From NCBI RefSeq assembly GCF_001757105.1, contig NZ_MDHN01000004.1, positions 124,001 through 188,000 on the forward strand: a DNA stretch of 64,000 bases. The letters are read 5' to 3'. This stretch comes from Alteromonas confluentis (GTDB lineage: Bacteria > Pseudomonadota > Gammaproteobacteria > Enterobacterales > Alteromonadaceae). Of the stretch, positions 1 through 9,016 are shown piece after piece (position 1 is the stretch's first letter; each line of letters begins with the position of its first letter). Under the pieces are notes generated by a model. It was not told where the DNA came from. It saw only the letters and a program-made list of their open reading frames with translations, and searched no databases. The position numbers were made by a program, and so were the translations under genes.

Positions 1-91
1 GCTGCGACGAGCCACCTACCACTTGTAACGACAGGAAAATCACCGCTGCCGCAGCAAGGGTGACAATTATAGTTTTACGTTTCTGACTCAT
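1..91 (-). CDS. N-terminal fragment of a probable RND efflux periplasmic adaptor
   Basis: Only the first 30 or so codons are in the window; the gene runs off the left edge. The start ATG (complement of 89-91) overlaps the TGA of the upstream outer-membrane factor gene as ATGA, so the two are translationally coupled. The visible peptide starts MSQKRKTIIVTLAAAAVIFL, a short basic N-terminus followed by one hydrophobic segment, as in membrane-anchored HlyD/MFP adaptors. The adaptor assignment is inferred from the position directly after a NodT/OprM-type gene; the fragment has no domain to prove it. Confidence 0.5.
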   Translation of the reverse strand, partial: MSQKRKTIIVTLAAAAVIFLSLQVVGGSSQ

Positions 92-1449
92 GACGATACT
101 CCAAGGCCCAGCGCCAGGCCCAGGTCAATGCGGTTTGATAATTGATTGCGTTGCAGTTGTACCAACTGCGCTTCCAGCGAATAGGTGGTTTGGGTGACCG
201 AGAGGTAATCGAGTATGTCGCTCAAACCCTGACGGTACTGGCTGGTGTAGTTGTCCAGGCTACGTCTGGCGTTCTGATACGCCTGACGGGTGTGCTGTTG
301 CTGGCGCTGGTAGGTTGTTTCCAAATCCAGTGCCGATTGCACTTCCTGCACGGCAGTCAGCAAGGTTTGTTGATAACCCCACCAACTGTTCAGGGTATCC
401 AGTTCTGCCAGTTTGATATTGGCTCGCAGTTCACCACCTTGAAAGAGTGGCGCAGTTACACTGCTTAATAGACTCCATACCGGATCTTTAAACAATGCCA
501 GCGCTGGCGAGCCGCCACTGTCACTGAGTGAACCGGAAATGCTTAACGAAGGAAGCAGTTGTTTATACGCGACTTTCTCAGAGGACTCATTCGCTTTTAT
601 CTGAAAATACGCCGCCATTAGGTCCGGCCGGCGGGCCAAATCCTGTTCGGGCATGGTTGCCAGTGGCAATATCACTTCCGGGAACTGACTGGCATCACTA
701 ATATCGCTTAGCGACATATCGGTTCTGCCCAGCAACACCGCCAGTGAACGTCGTGAATTCGCCAGATTGTATTCGTATTCTGCAATATTTGCGCGAGAAG
801 TCGCGCTGCTGGTACGTGCGGTGTCTAAATCGCTCAGGGTGCCGAGACCAGCCCGGTAGCGCGCTAGAATCACACTTTCACTGTTTTCCAGGGTGGCGAG
901 ATTTCTTCGCTCGATTTCCAACACCTTTTGCTGTGTTATTACATCAAGGTAGGCCTGCATCACGCTGGCTGCTAATGTCGCTTGCGCCGACTGTAGTGCG
1001 GCAGCATTACTCTGAGAAGTGAATTCAGCCGCACTCACACTGTTTCCAATGCGATTCCACACATCGAGTTCCCAGCTTACATTCAGTGCAGCGCTATACA
1101 CGTTTTCCCCATTCTCAGATTTTGAACCCGACAATGAGGTTGATGCCTGCGGCAGTCGGGATGCGTTTGCCGAGGTTTCTCGCACCCGGGATTGCTTCAA
1201 GGTGATCAGCGTTTGTTGTAATCCGGGGTTATGTTGTAAGGCTTCATCGATTAGACGCTGCACTTGTGCAACCGGCATTAATTCGACAAGACTGGTTGTT
1301 CTTTTGGCATTCGACTGCTCGAGGCTCCAGCTTTCACCCGTGTATAGGCTTTCCAATGCCTGCTCACTGTAGTGGGTTTCGGATTGACTGGCGCACCCGC
1401 TTATAAGGCAACTGATGCCGATTGCCAGCATCGACAGTTTGACGTTCAT
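88..1449 (-). CDS. outer-membrane efflux factor (NodT/OprM-type lipoprotein)
   Basis: This 453-residue protein is an outer-membrane channel of the TolC superfamily (OEP repeats). It would form the exit duct of a tripartite RND or ABC efflux pump. The first about 20 residues are a lipoprotein signal ending in ISGC, so the mature N-terminus is probably acylated at the cysteine, as in OprM and NodT. The rest shows the two-fold OEP pattern: long alpha-helical stretches rich in Ala, Gln and Leu, and the typical segment RRPDLMAAYFQIKANES in the second half. Length is normal for the family. It is first in a leftward operon, with the probable adaptor overlapping its stop codon. Substrate cannot be read from the sequence. 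Confidence 0.9.
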   Translation of the reverse strand: MNVKLSMLAIGISCLISGCASQSETHYSEQALESLYTGESWSLEQSNAKRTTSLVELMPVAQVQRLIDEALQHNPGLQQTLITLKQSRVRETSANASRLPQASTSLSGSKSENGENVYSAALNVSWELDVWNRIGNSVSAAEFTSQSNAAALQSAQATLAASVMQAYLDVITQQKVLEIERRNLATLENSESVILARYRAGLGTLSDLDTARTSSATSRANIAEYEYNLANSRRSLAVLLGRTDMSLSDISDASQFPEVILPLATMPEQDLARRPDLMAAYFQIKANESSEKVAYKQLLPSLSISGSLSDSGGSPALALFKDPVWSLLSSVTAPLFQGGELRANIKLAELDTLNSWWGYQQTLLTAVQEVQSALDLETTYQRQQQHTRQAYQNARRSLDNYTSQYRQGLSDILDYLSVTQTTYSLEAQLVQLQRNQLSNRIDLGLALGLGVSS

Positions 1450-1588
1450 GACGCATCTCTTATTACTCTGATGATCTCAGAATACCGCGGTGAGGGTTAA
1501 CGACGGGTTAACGCGCAAAATTGAAACGTGAAAAGTGAAACGCTAAAAAACGAAATAAAGCGGAAGGTAGACGCTCCCCCCTTTCCCA

Positions 1589-1614
1589 ATCACAGGCGCA
1601 ATGGCACCTGTGAT
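1589..1614. terminator. inverted repeat, possible terminator
   Basis: Arms ATCACAGG and CCTGTGAT flank a short loop that can pair further. It lies 50 bases after the stop of the leftward serine hydrolase gene. There is no T-run on either side, so termination is uncertain; it could also be an operator for the leftward efflux operon. Confidence 0.35.
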
Positions 1615-1663
1615 GTGGAAAAACAGGAGCGACAGATTTTATATGGGCTAATTTATTGCGCTA

Positions 1664-3508
1664 TCAGGTCCAGGGGATGAGTCCGATTACACCATTGATG
1701 AACAGATAGATAACCACAACCACCTGTAAAACCAAATAGAAGCCAACAAAGCCCCGGAGCCAGCGGGACGTGTCTTTGCCACGATATTTGAACCGCACAC
1801 CACAGGCATACAGGGTGACAGCGGCAAATACCACAGACATCACGGTGATCCCTATCGACACAAATCCGGGTGCAGAAAGCTGACCAAAGGGGTCGCCCAA
1901 ACCAACTGCGAGCAACGCCACGAAAGCCACCGCTGATAGCATAGACAACGACATCCACTTACGAAGCATGATGCCAGCGCGCGCTGTAATTTTGCCTCTG
2001 GCCTTGTTGATCAGCCACACCGGCGTGTATACCAGAGAAATCAATAAGCACAGCAACCAAAGCAATAAAACGGCTTTATCGGCAAAAACATCGAACGCAG
2101 AGGTTTTCATTAACACCATGTTGCCGTAATGAATGACGTCTCCTGCTTCTGGATCGGTTCCGGCAGTCATTACCACAGCACCTTTGTCGTTCATCCATAA
2201 ATTGTCACCCACATAAACGGCTTCCCGGTCAAACCCTGGGGTCGCCACGCTGTATAGATGCGCGCCACTTTCAGTGATATCTATCTTTAAAGGTGAACCA
2301 ATTCGCTCAAGAAAGTATTGTTTCTCAATACGGGGGTTAATAGGGCGATAAAAACCTGATTTTTCCTGCCAATTTGCTGGTACGGGTTGTGATTCTAATT
2401 CTGGCACCGGGTAGTTTTGGGTAAGAAAATCCGCCAGTTTACGCACCACCTGATAAAAACCTCGCTGATCTTCACTGTTTTGCAATACCACAAATCCGGC
2501 GCCGGTTTCGGGCATATATGCCAGCTCAGAAGACCAGCCAGCTATTGAGCCGTCATGACCACGAAAACGCCAGCCGTCGAACGTGGCTGCAAAATTATAA
2601 ACGCCATAGCCACCAGGGAACGTACCTACGTTGGTGGTTTCAGACTGTTCCATTCGCTCCACACTTGGGGTGCCTAGTAGTGGTTCACCGCGATTGAGAT
2701 AGACTTGTAGCAAGGTAACCAGGTCTTCAATACTGGCCGATGCGCCGCCAGCGGGGTAAACCAGTATTTGTTGATGAGATACTGCTTGGCCGTTGCTGTA
2801 TCCCGTAACAGAATACTTATCGTCAGGTTCATTGTAAGTGGTGTTATTCATGCCCAATGGCTGCCAGATATTGGCTTTAACGTAGTCACCAAAAGGCATG
2901 CCAGCGGTTTTCTCTACCAACAGGGCTGCAACGGCTGCAGCACTGTTTGAATACGCATGGCGGGTTCCCGGCGGCCATCGTGATACATGGCTGTCTGGGT
3001 GGAAATTCAGCGCATCGTCGAGCGGCAGTGCTGGCCGACTATCATGGACAAATTCCATCAGCGACAAATCATCCCACCCCGTTGTACTCTCGAGCAGATG
3101 CTTTACTTTAAGGGGGTGACTATCTTCCCAAGGGTTCTCGAACATGAAGTCGGGCAATACATCACGCACTTTCGCTTCAGGATCGATACGGCCTTGCTCA
3201 ATGAGCTTCATCACCGCAATTGCCACAAACATCTTGCTCACAGAAGCGATACGGTACTGAGAAGAAGGTTGCACCGGTTTGCCTGTGGCGTTATCGGCAA
3301 TGCCAATCGATTTAATATGCAGTGGCTGATCAGATTGGATGATGGCGTAGGATATAGAGGGAATATTGCGGGTTTCGAGGAGGTTTGCTATTTCACTATC
3401 AAGCTGGCTTAGGGTGTCAGGCGTATCTTCGTTAGCGCTGGCAAGTGGCGTGGAAAGCCAACAAACCAGCGTAAACAAAAGCGCGCCAAAAGGTATTCGA
3501 TTGCACAT
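1664..3508 (-). CDS. exported serine hydrolase (beta-lactamase class C fold) with C-terminal membrane domain
   Basis: A member of the penicillin-binding-protein/class C beta-lactamase family (614 residues from the preferred start). A signal peptide precedes the catalytic domain, which has the SxxK motif as SVSK near residue 90, a YSN motif (HAYSNSAA), and an HDG motif in place of KTG. The C-terminal 150 residues contain about four hydrophobic segments, so the hydrolase domain would sit in the periplasm, tethered to the inner membrane. Such proteins are usually D-amino-acid peptidases or esterases; resistance activity is not implied. An ATG two codons upstream (3514) exists, but the AAGGA motif is 8 bases from the ATG at 3508 and only 2 from the other, so I use 3508. 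Confidence 0.85.
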   Translation of the reverse strand: MCNRIPFGALLFTLVCWLSTPLASANEDTPDTLSQLDSEIANLLETRNIPSISYAIIQSDQPLHIKSIGIADNATGKPVQPSSQYRIASVSKMFVAIAVMKLIEQGRIDPEAKVRDVLPDFMFENPWEDSHPLKVKHLLESTTGWDDLSLMEFVHDSRPALPLDDALNFHPDSHVSRWPPGTRHAYSNSAAAVAALLVEKTAGMPFGDYVKANIWQPLGMNNTTYNEPDDKYSVTGYSNGQAVSHQQILVYPAGGASASIEDLVTLLQVYLNRGEPLLGTPSVERMEQSETTNVGTFPGGYGVYNFAATFDGWRFRGHDGSIAGWSSELAYMPETGAGFVVLQNSEDQRGFYQVVRKLADFLTQNYPVPELESQPVPANWQEKSGFYRPINPRIEKQYFLERIGSPLKIDITESGAHLYSVATPGFDREAVYVGDNLWMNDKGAVVMTAGTDPEAGDVIHYGNMVLMKTSAFDVFADKAVLLLWLLCLLISLVYTPVWLINKARGKITARAGIMLRKWMSLSMLSAVAFVALLAVGLGDPFGQLSAPGFVSIGITVMSVVFAAVTLYACGVRFKYRGKDTSRWLRGFVGFYLVLQVVVVIYLFINGVIGLIPWT

Positions 3509-3583
3509 AACCATTGTCCTTAATTAATTTTAAATACTTTCCATAGCACCGCGCACTGAATATTGGCTCATAAGCCCGTCGAC

Positions 3584-4816
3584 TCAATCCATCTCTATAA
3601 CCTGGTCTTTCCCTGAGCGCTTGGCGTTGTACATGCGGGCGTCTGCAATATCGACCAGTTGATCCAGCGTTTCTTGCTCTTCTGAACAAATACCGATACT
3701 GCAAGTGAGTTTCAGCCTGTGTTCGGTGAACTCGTGATTTCTAACCGCCGCAACAAATTTGTTAATGTCTTCAATAAACAGGTGATACTGACGCGTTGAC
3801 ATCACGCTAAATTCTTCACCACCGTATCGACCGTAAAGATCATCACCAAAGTAGTCTCCCATTAAGCTGGCAAACTCTTGCAACAGTTGGTCGCCCACCT
3901 TATGCCCATAGGTATCATTCACGGATTTAAAGTCGTCAACATCAAGCATGGCCACACTGAGACCCACTTCGCCTTTTGCTTGTCTGAATAATGCCTCGCC
4001 GTGCTCGAAAAGGTATCGGCGGTTATAGGTATTGGTTAGGGAATCCAGGCTGGCCGCTTCGCGGATTGTTTCCAGCATTTCCTGTGCTTCGAGGTTTTGT
4101 AACACCCGGCAGAAAAACTCTTCGTGATAGAAAGGTTTACTCAGAAAATCATTGGCACCACTTTTAATAAATTTGGCCGACAACATACTGTTTCCGTTTG
4201 CCGATAAGCCAATGAACACGAGATCCTGGAACGCCCGGTCTTGTCGAACCGCTTTGACCAACTCAAAGCCGTCCATATTGGGCATCATATAATCTGAAAT
4301 GACGAGTTTTATGTCAGGGTTCTCGCGCAAGATCTTCAGCGCTTCCACACCATCAAACGCAGACATGACCTGGAAACGGAATTTCCGCAAAAATGCGCAT
4401 AAGTAGGAATTACTGGTTGTGGAGTCATCCACCACCAGCACTTTGGTAGTGAGATTTTTTCGCAAGCGGTCGATGAGTTTGATTACCTGCATGTAGGAAT
4501 AGCGGGATTCCTTGGTAATGTAATCCAACACACCTTTATCAATGAGTACGTTACGAAGTGTTTCGTCGAAGTTGCCGGTGAGCACCGCAGTAGGAACATT
4601 GTGAGACAGCATCAGTTCTACAATTTCACCACGTGGCGCGTCTGGCAGATTCAGGTCGACAATGGCCGCGAGGTATTCCTCGTCGCTTTCTATCTTCGCC
4701 TTTGCTTGCGCATAGTCAGCACACAGCACACTTTGAAAATGAGGATTGTCTTCAACAAGCTTATTCAGAATTTTACGAACAATCTGACTGTCTTCGACAA
4801 CGAGAATTTTAAACAT
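3584..4816 (-). CDS. diguanylate cyclase response regulator (REC-REC-GGDEF)
   Basis: Three domains are visible in 410 residues: REC1 (about 1-120, phospho-acceptor Asp in VDLNLPD), REC2 (about 123-245, Asp in ISDYMMPNMDG, Lys in LSKPF) and a GGDEF domain (about 255-410) with an intact GGEEF motif. The order matches PleD, which makes cyclic di-GMP when phosphorylated. The RxxD inhibitory site normally found just before GGEEF is absent (the aligned stretch is FGDD), so classical product inhibition is probably missing. There is no membrane segment; the protein should be cytoplasmic. No partner histidine kinase lies beside it. Confidence 0.92.
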   Translation of the reverse strand: MFKILVVEDSQIVRKILNKLVEDNPHFQSVLCADYAQAKAKIESDEEYLAAIVDLNLPDAPRGEIVELMLSHNVPTAVLTGNFDETLRNVLIDKGVLDYITKESRYSYMQVIKLIDRLRKNLTTKVLVVDDSTTSNSYLCAFLRKFRFQVMSAFDGVEALKILRENPDIKLVISDYMMPNMDGFELVKAVRQDRAFQDLVFIGLSANGNSMLSAKFIKSGANDFLSKPFYHEEFFCRVLQNLEAQEMLETIREAASLDSLTNTYNRRYLFEHGEALFRQAKGEVGLSVAMLDVDDFKSVNDTYGHKVGDQLLQEFASLMGDYFGDDLYGRYGGEEFSVMSTRQYHLFIEDINKFVAAVRNHEFTEHRLKLTCSIGICSEEQETLDQLVDIADARMYNAKRSGKDQVIEMD

Positions 4817-4908
4817 ACTTACAACCTGAACTTCTGGTCAGACTAGCTTACCTAATAAATTATAATTATGCGCCACCAAAATACTAAAGTTATACGGATG
4901 TATAAGGC

Positions 4909-5967
4909 TTAGCGTGATTTCTCTGTATTTACCAGAGAGTTTAATACCGCAAACAGCACATTTGCACCAACTCGCGACACTTCCTGATCATAAAGATGCT
5001 CAACGTTTACGCCTTCCTGGCCTCCTGCTAGATCACTAATAGCACGTATTACCACCCAGTCAATATTGTTGATGGTACACACTTGTCCCACCGCAGCCGA
5101 TTCCATTTCCGTTACCTCGGCATCAAACACCTCTCTGGTCCATTTGCGATATTCCCGGTTATCTAAGAATACCGAACCGGTTACCCCGTTTCCGCCCACC
5201 GTCAGTTGCGCTTTACGTTCGCCTAAGATGCGCTGTTCCGGCATGGTCATCATCGCCTCCCGGGCGGCATCCAGCAGACGTGGCGTTGCAGAAAAATATG
5301 CCGTGTCCTGAGGCACTGTCATGCCGTCTTTCACAATGAGCACTTCATCAGGGTGAATAAAGCGGAAGTTTTTGTATTTGGGTAAGTGCGGATCTACACG
5401 CCGGCGGGCCTCTTGTTCATCAACAAATTTGGCGTAATACTCTGGCAGAACATAGCTGCCCGGGTTGGCTTTATCAGGATTGGCATAAACACTTTCGTCA
5501 TGATAGTACCAACGCGCTGGCACAATCACATCGCCCGGTTGCCAGGCAGGGTTCACCGCACCGGCAATCCCCATAAACACAACCTGCTTTACTGGAAAAT
5601 AATCGATGGCCATTTGCATGGTCAAAGACGCATTAGCGATACTCATGCCGGTAGCAAAAATCAGTATGGGCTCATCGTGGTAGCTGCCCATACGATAAGT
5701 TACGCCCTTGTATTGCACTACGTCGGTTATTTCTGCCGCCGGGTCGGCTTCAATGCGACCCAGAATACCTTTCATTTCCGGGCCATAAGCCACAGCAATC
5801 GCCGTGAAACCGGCTTGTTCAAACTGTTTAGGCCCAAAACCGATTCCAGCTTCTGCGCTTTCTACGCGGGGAAGTTCAGATTGAAGCGTAGAGGAGCAAC
5901 CACCAGCAAAAAGTAAAACCGTTATTAACAACATGGCGGAACGAAAAGAAAAACCAGCGCGGAACAT
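4909..5967 (-). CDS. lipoprotein of the purine nucleoside phosphorylase / MTA-SAH nucleosidase family
   Basis: The body matches the PNP_UDP_1 fold: a glycine-rich strand VVFMGIAGAVNP and the nucleoside-binding motif EMESAAVGQ followed by VIRAISDLAGG, where Glu and Asp bind ribose and base. The N-terminus is a lipoprotein signal with the lipobox FAGGC. The enzyme would therefore act in the periplasm, unlike the cytosolic E. coli MtnN or DeoD, and may release bases from extracellular nucleosides. At 352 residues it is about 100 longer than MtnN, mainly from the signal and inserts. It stands alone between the GGDEF gene and the DUF4198 operon. Confidence 0.8.
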   Translation of the reverse strand: MFRAGFSFRSAMLLITVLLFAGGCSSTLQSELPRVESAEAGIGFGPKQFEQAGFTAIAVAYGPEMKGILGRIEADPAAEITDVVQYKGVTYRMGSYHDEPILIFATGMSIANASLTMQMAIDYFPVKQVVFMGIAGAVNPAWQPGDVIVPARWYYHDESVYANPDKANPGSYVLPEYYAKFVDEQEARRRVDPHLPKYKNFRFIHPDEVLIVKDGMTVPQDTAYFSATPRLLDAAREAMMTMPEQRILGERKAQLTVGGNGVTGSVFLDNREYRKWTREVFDAEVTEMESAAVGQVCTINNIDWVVIRAISDLAGGQEGVNVEHLYDQEVSRVGANVLFAVLNSLVNTEKSR

Positions 5968-6161
5968 GGATGTAAACCTGAATTGAAGATGATATCTACC
6001 TCGCCGTGCTGATGCGGCCAGAGCGGCGGTGCCGAAGCGCGGGTGAGAATCATCAGGAATTAATCATTATGGGTTAAGACTATCACTTTGTGCCGTAAAA
6101 GTAGACATATAAGCGCGAGTCGATGCCAGTGAATTAGGGTAAATTTCAGCTACAAATAGAA

Positions 6162-6191
6162 AAGCCCCGACAGGTTAACATTCGGGGCTTT
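6162..6191 (-). terminator. intrinsic terminator of the DUF2271-DUF4198 operon
   Basis: Arms AAAGCCCCGA and TCGGGGCTTT enclose a 10-base loop. Read leftwards, the stem is followed by a T-rich stretch. It lies about 30 bases after the DUF4198 stop codon. Confidence 0.85.
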
Positions 6192-6219
6192 AAGCATTGT
6201 GTTTAACGAGGCATTGCGA

Positions 6220-7047
6220 TTACAGAGAAAGTACTTCCATAACCAGTACAAACGCGCCACGACGCTTCTGTGCTGGCGCTTTCGCATTGTCGTCTTCAAA
6301 CTCTGCTTCCAGCCAGTACATACCTGGCTCGTCAAATGTAACGGCAATAGCGCCACTGGCGTCGGTAGTCAGTTTCATGGCGTCATCGGTATCACGGTAC
6401 TTCTCACCGTCTTTAACAATAGTGACGTGGGTGTTTGCTGCTGCTTCGCCATCCATCAGGAAGCCAAGACTGATTTCCTCACCGGTGTACAGGTCGTTTG
6501 GATGAGTTTTACCGTCTAACTCAAGACCCTTACCCGACGGTGCAACAGACGCTTCACTTGGCTCACCAGAGGTAACGAAAACATCAATACGGCGCGAAGA
6601 CTCGACGACCTGCAGGTCATCGGCTTGCTTAGGTACAGCGCTGTTAAATTCTGCCAGCGTGCCGGTTTTACCGCGACCAGGCCACATTTGACGCTTGCCG
6701 TCGGCATCTTTCCAGAAGGCCATCAAAGACTGGTTCGCAATCTCAACTTTGTAGGTCCCTTCCTCAGTAAGGTTGATATCGAACACGCTGCGATAATGCA
6801 GCTTCTGCGCATTTTGTTTCTCAACGGCTTTGCCAGAAGGGGAAGTAACAGAAATAGCGTCTGTGCCCAGTGCAAAGTGGTCAGGCATAAAGATACCGTT
6901 GGCTACAGCGGCATCAAACGTAATCCATTCGTTTTCACCAGAAACCACAGTGGTAGAAGGTTTAATCCATGCACGGTGTGCCATGGCAGGCGTTGCGATT
7001 AAAGACAAGGCAACAACGCCGGTTCCTAATAGAGTTTTTAATTTCAT
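6220..7047 (-). CDS. periplasmic DUF4198 domain protein
   Basis: A 275-residue exported protein with a signal peptide ending in PAMAHRAW. Mature DUF4198 proteins typically begin with this His and an aromatic segment. The remainder is beta-rich with two Ig-like halves; the C-terminal half contains EEISLGFLMDGEAAANTHVTI and the phrase FDEPGMYWLEAEFED. DUF4198 members are periplasmic and often occur beside metal-uptake genes (PepSY proteins, TonB receptors, CbiM-like transporters), so a role in metal acquisition is inferred. It follows the DUF2271 gene by 2 bases, so the two form one operon. Confidence 0.8.
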   Translation of the reverse strand: MKLKTLLGTGVVALSLIATPAMAHRAWIKPSTTVVSGENEWITFDAAVANGIFMPDHFALGTDAISVTSPSGKAVEKQNAQKLHYRSVFDINLTEEGTYKVEIANQSLMAFWKDADGKRQMWPGRGKTGTLAEFNSAVPKQADDLQVVESSRRIDVFVTSGEPSEASVAPSGKGLELDGKTHPNDLYTGEEISLGFLMDGEAAANTHVTIVKDGEKYRDTDDAMKLTTDASGAIAVTFDEPGMYWLEAEFEDDNAKAPAQKRRGAFVLVMEVLSL

Positions 7048-7049
7048 TT

Positions 7050-7589
7050 TTACCGTTCCAGGGTTAATTCAATTTTTTCAATTTCACTTTCGCCATCAGC
7101 AGATTGATGCTGGGCGGACGTTACAGGCAATGTTACTGGTACACTTACAACTTCACGGCCACCAAGCTCTCGGGCTGCTTCTACATTCAGCGTATACTCA
7201 CCAGCAGGGATATCCGCAAACGTGTTACCGAGATCAATACTGTGTTCACCAGGGCGACGTGTCGCACCGCTCACCCCATCAAGAGGCATATCTGCACTAC
7301 GACCGCTGCGACGCCACCACAAGCGCAAATCCTTCAGCCACTTCTCACCTTTGGCGTTTTCCATTTCCATGTCGTACCACACGGCGATGTCTTTTACGCG
7401 TTTGTTCTTGCCATCAGCCAGCCAGACCGCCACGTAAGGCGCGTGATACTCAGCCACTGACATTCTCGGCAACGTGACTTTGAGTTCATCCGCCTGACTA
7501 GCACCGGACATCAGAGCTACGGAAGCCACCGCAAGAGAAAAGAGCGCCTTTCTGGCGACACCCGTTGGCTTCCGAAAAGTAAATTCCAT
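7050..7589 (-). CDS. periplasmic DUF2271 domain protein
   Basis: A 179-residue exported protein; the signal peptide spans about residues 1-33 (basic head, then LFSLAVASVALMSGASQA). The mature part has the DUF2271 pattern: YHAPYVAVWLADGKNKRVKDI, a Trp-rich segment around KWLKDLRLWWRRSGR, and SGATRRPGEH. Family members co-occur with PepSY membrane proteins and TonB receptors, suggesting a part in iron or haem handling, though no activity is known to me. It heads a two-gene operon with DUF4198. A Fur-like box lies about 200 bases upstream. Confidence 0.8.
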   Translation of the reverse strand: MEFTFRKPTGVARKALFSLAVASVALMSGASQADELKVTLPRMSVAEYHAPYVAVWLADGKNKRVKDIAVWYDMEMENAKGEKWLKDLRLWWRRSGRSADMPLDGVSGATRRPGEHSIDLGNTFADIPAGEYTLNVEAARELGGREVVSVPVTLPVTSAQHQSADGESEIEKIELTLER

Positions 7590-7788
7590 GAACTAACTCC
7601 TATAAAAAATATCTGAACCCGTAGTTGGGTTATTAAATTCATGTTACTGAAAACGTCTTAAAAACTCACAACCCCCAGATAAATCGGGCTTATCAGCCGT
7701 TTATCCCATTGCCCCACGAATTGAGCGCTATGGGTTCGACTCTTATTTCTAACCGCTCTATTCTGGCAAAGTGTGAACTATCAAGAAA

Positions 7789-7803
7789 TGAGAATTATTT
7801 TTA
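7789..7803. promoter_or_regulatory. possible Fur box
   Basis: TGAGAATTATTTTTA matches the 7-1-7 Fur consensus TGATAATNATTATCA at 11 of 14 informative positions. It lies in the divergent region between the DUF2271 operon and the LysR gene. The AT-rich context makes chance matches possible. Confidence 0.4.
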
Positions 7804-7870
7804 TTTAGACTAAACTGACTCGTACGATTTCTCAACTCATTTCTGAGATTTCAAAGGAACAACTCGTTAT

Positions 7871-8755
7871 ATGAACACCAAGCTTCTCCGTTCGCTGCAG
7901 ATTTTTGTTGAAGTTGCTGAAACCAGCAACATGAGTGTTGCAGCCAAAAAACTCCACATGACCGTTTCAGCCATTAGTCAGCAGTTAAGAAAACTGGAAC
8001 ATGAAATTGGCCTTAGCCTGTTTAATCGTAACACCCGCCACATCAGCCTGACTGAAGCCGGTCATATCTATTACAAAACCAGTTTAGAGCTGATCGATGT
8101 TGCCGAAAAAGCGCAACAACAAATGGAACAACTTCAGGAGACGCCGTCTGGAAAACTGAAGATAATCGCGCCTGAAGGGTTTGGTGGTGGTTTGTTAAGT
8201 GGCCCGTTACAAGCCCTACTCAATGAATTCCCCAAGATAAAAGTGTCGTTGGATCTCACCGATGATCACGTGGATGTCATTGCATCTGGTGCCGATTTAG
8301 CCATTTCAGTAGAAGAAGTTCACGATGTGAATTTACATTGTCGTCACCTGGCAACCTGGAATCTGATGCTTTGTGTAGCTGGCGATCACCCCCTTGCTAA
8401 TCAGTCTGATCTTACCGCTGAAGCATTATCAGAATACACCTACATGGCGCATCGCGGCCTGCAAGATACCGTTGAAACGTCAGATGCAATTCGAAGTCTG
8501 GTGCCGGCAGTACCTCGCATGGTTGTTAACTCAGTGCAGGCACTGGTACGCCTTACACTTGATGGCGTGGGTTATGCCATTCTGCCAGAACCAGAAATTC
8601 GCGAGTACATAGCGTCAGGTAAGTTAGTGAATGTAATGCCGGAATGGAAAAAAGCGTCTTACAGTGTGTATGCCATTGGCCCTAAACATGACGCCACGCC
8701 AGTAAAAACACTGGCAGCAGTGCAAATTCTGCAAGAAGCATTTGCAGAAATTTAA
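7871..8755 (+). CDS. LysR-family transcriptional regulator
   Basis: The N-terminal winged helix-turn-helix (about residues 1-60: MSVAAKKLHMTVSAISQQLRKLEHEIG) is followed by a periplasmic-binding-like effector domain. Length (294) is normal. It is transcribed divergently from the DUF2271-DUF4198 operon with a 281-base gap, the usual arrangement for a LysR regulator and its target. Whether that operon is its target, and what the effector is, cannot be told. Confidence 0.92.
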   Translation: MNTKLLRSLQIFVEVAETSNMSVAAKKLHMTVSAISQQLRKLEHEIGLSLFNRNTRHISLTEAGHIYYKTSLELIDVAEKAQQQMEQLQETPSGKLKIIAPEGFGGGLLSGPLQALLNEFPKIKVSLDLTDDHVDVIASGADLAISVEEVHDVNLHCRHLATWNLMLCVAGDHPLANQSDLTAEALSEYTYMAHRGLQDTVETSDAIRSLVPAVPRMVVNSVQALVRLTLDGVGYAILPEPEIREYIASGKLVNVMPEWKKASYSVYAIGPKHDATPVKTLAAVQILQEAFAEI

Positions 8756-8821
8756 CCGTGAAAGATTGTCTATCATTCAGGCCGATACAGCCGGCCTGAA
8801 TGAGCGGTAAACGAGTACGAA

Positions 8822-8998
8822 TTAATAGCTAGAGTGAGACGTAGAAGAAATCGATTTATTCACCAGTTGTGAACTACGCGTACCTCGCGCCTTGTAACGG
8901 TACTGTTTGCCAGCACCTTTAATATCGGCCGCGTCATCTGCGCCCAATTTGATTGCTTTACCACGTTTTTTTTGAATTTTGATAGAATCAAGACACAT
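8822..8998 (-). CDS. small basic hypothetical protein, 58 residues
   Basis: I do not recognise a family. The peptide is very basic (KIQKKRGKAIKLG in the first half) with a Ser/Thr-rich tail and no membrane segment. The best start is the ATG at 8996-8998, preceded by GGGAG with 8 bases between; an in-frame TTG at 9016 would place the ribosome site inside the gene. It lies between LysR and gpmA, transcribed towards the LysR 3' end. A good ribosome-binding site favours a real gene, but homologues would be needed to settle it. Confidence 0.5.
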   Translation of the reverse strand: MCLDSIKIQKKRGKAIKLGADDAADIKGAGKQYRYKARGTRSSQLVNKSISSTSHSSY

Positions 8999-9016
8999 TG
9001 CCGTTACTCCCTGCAA

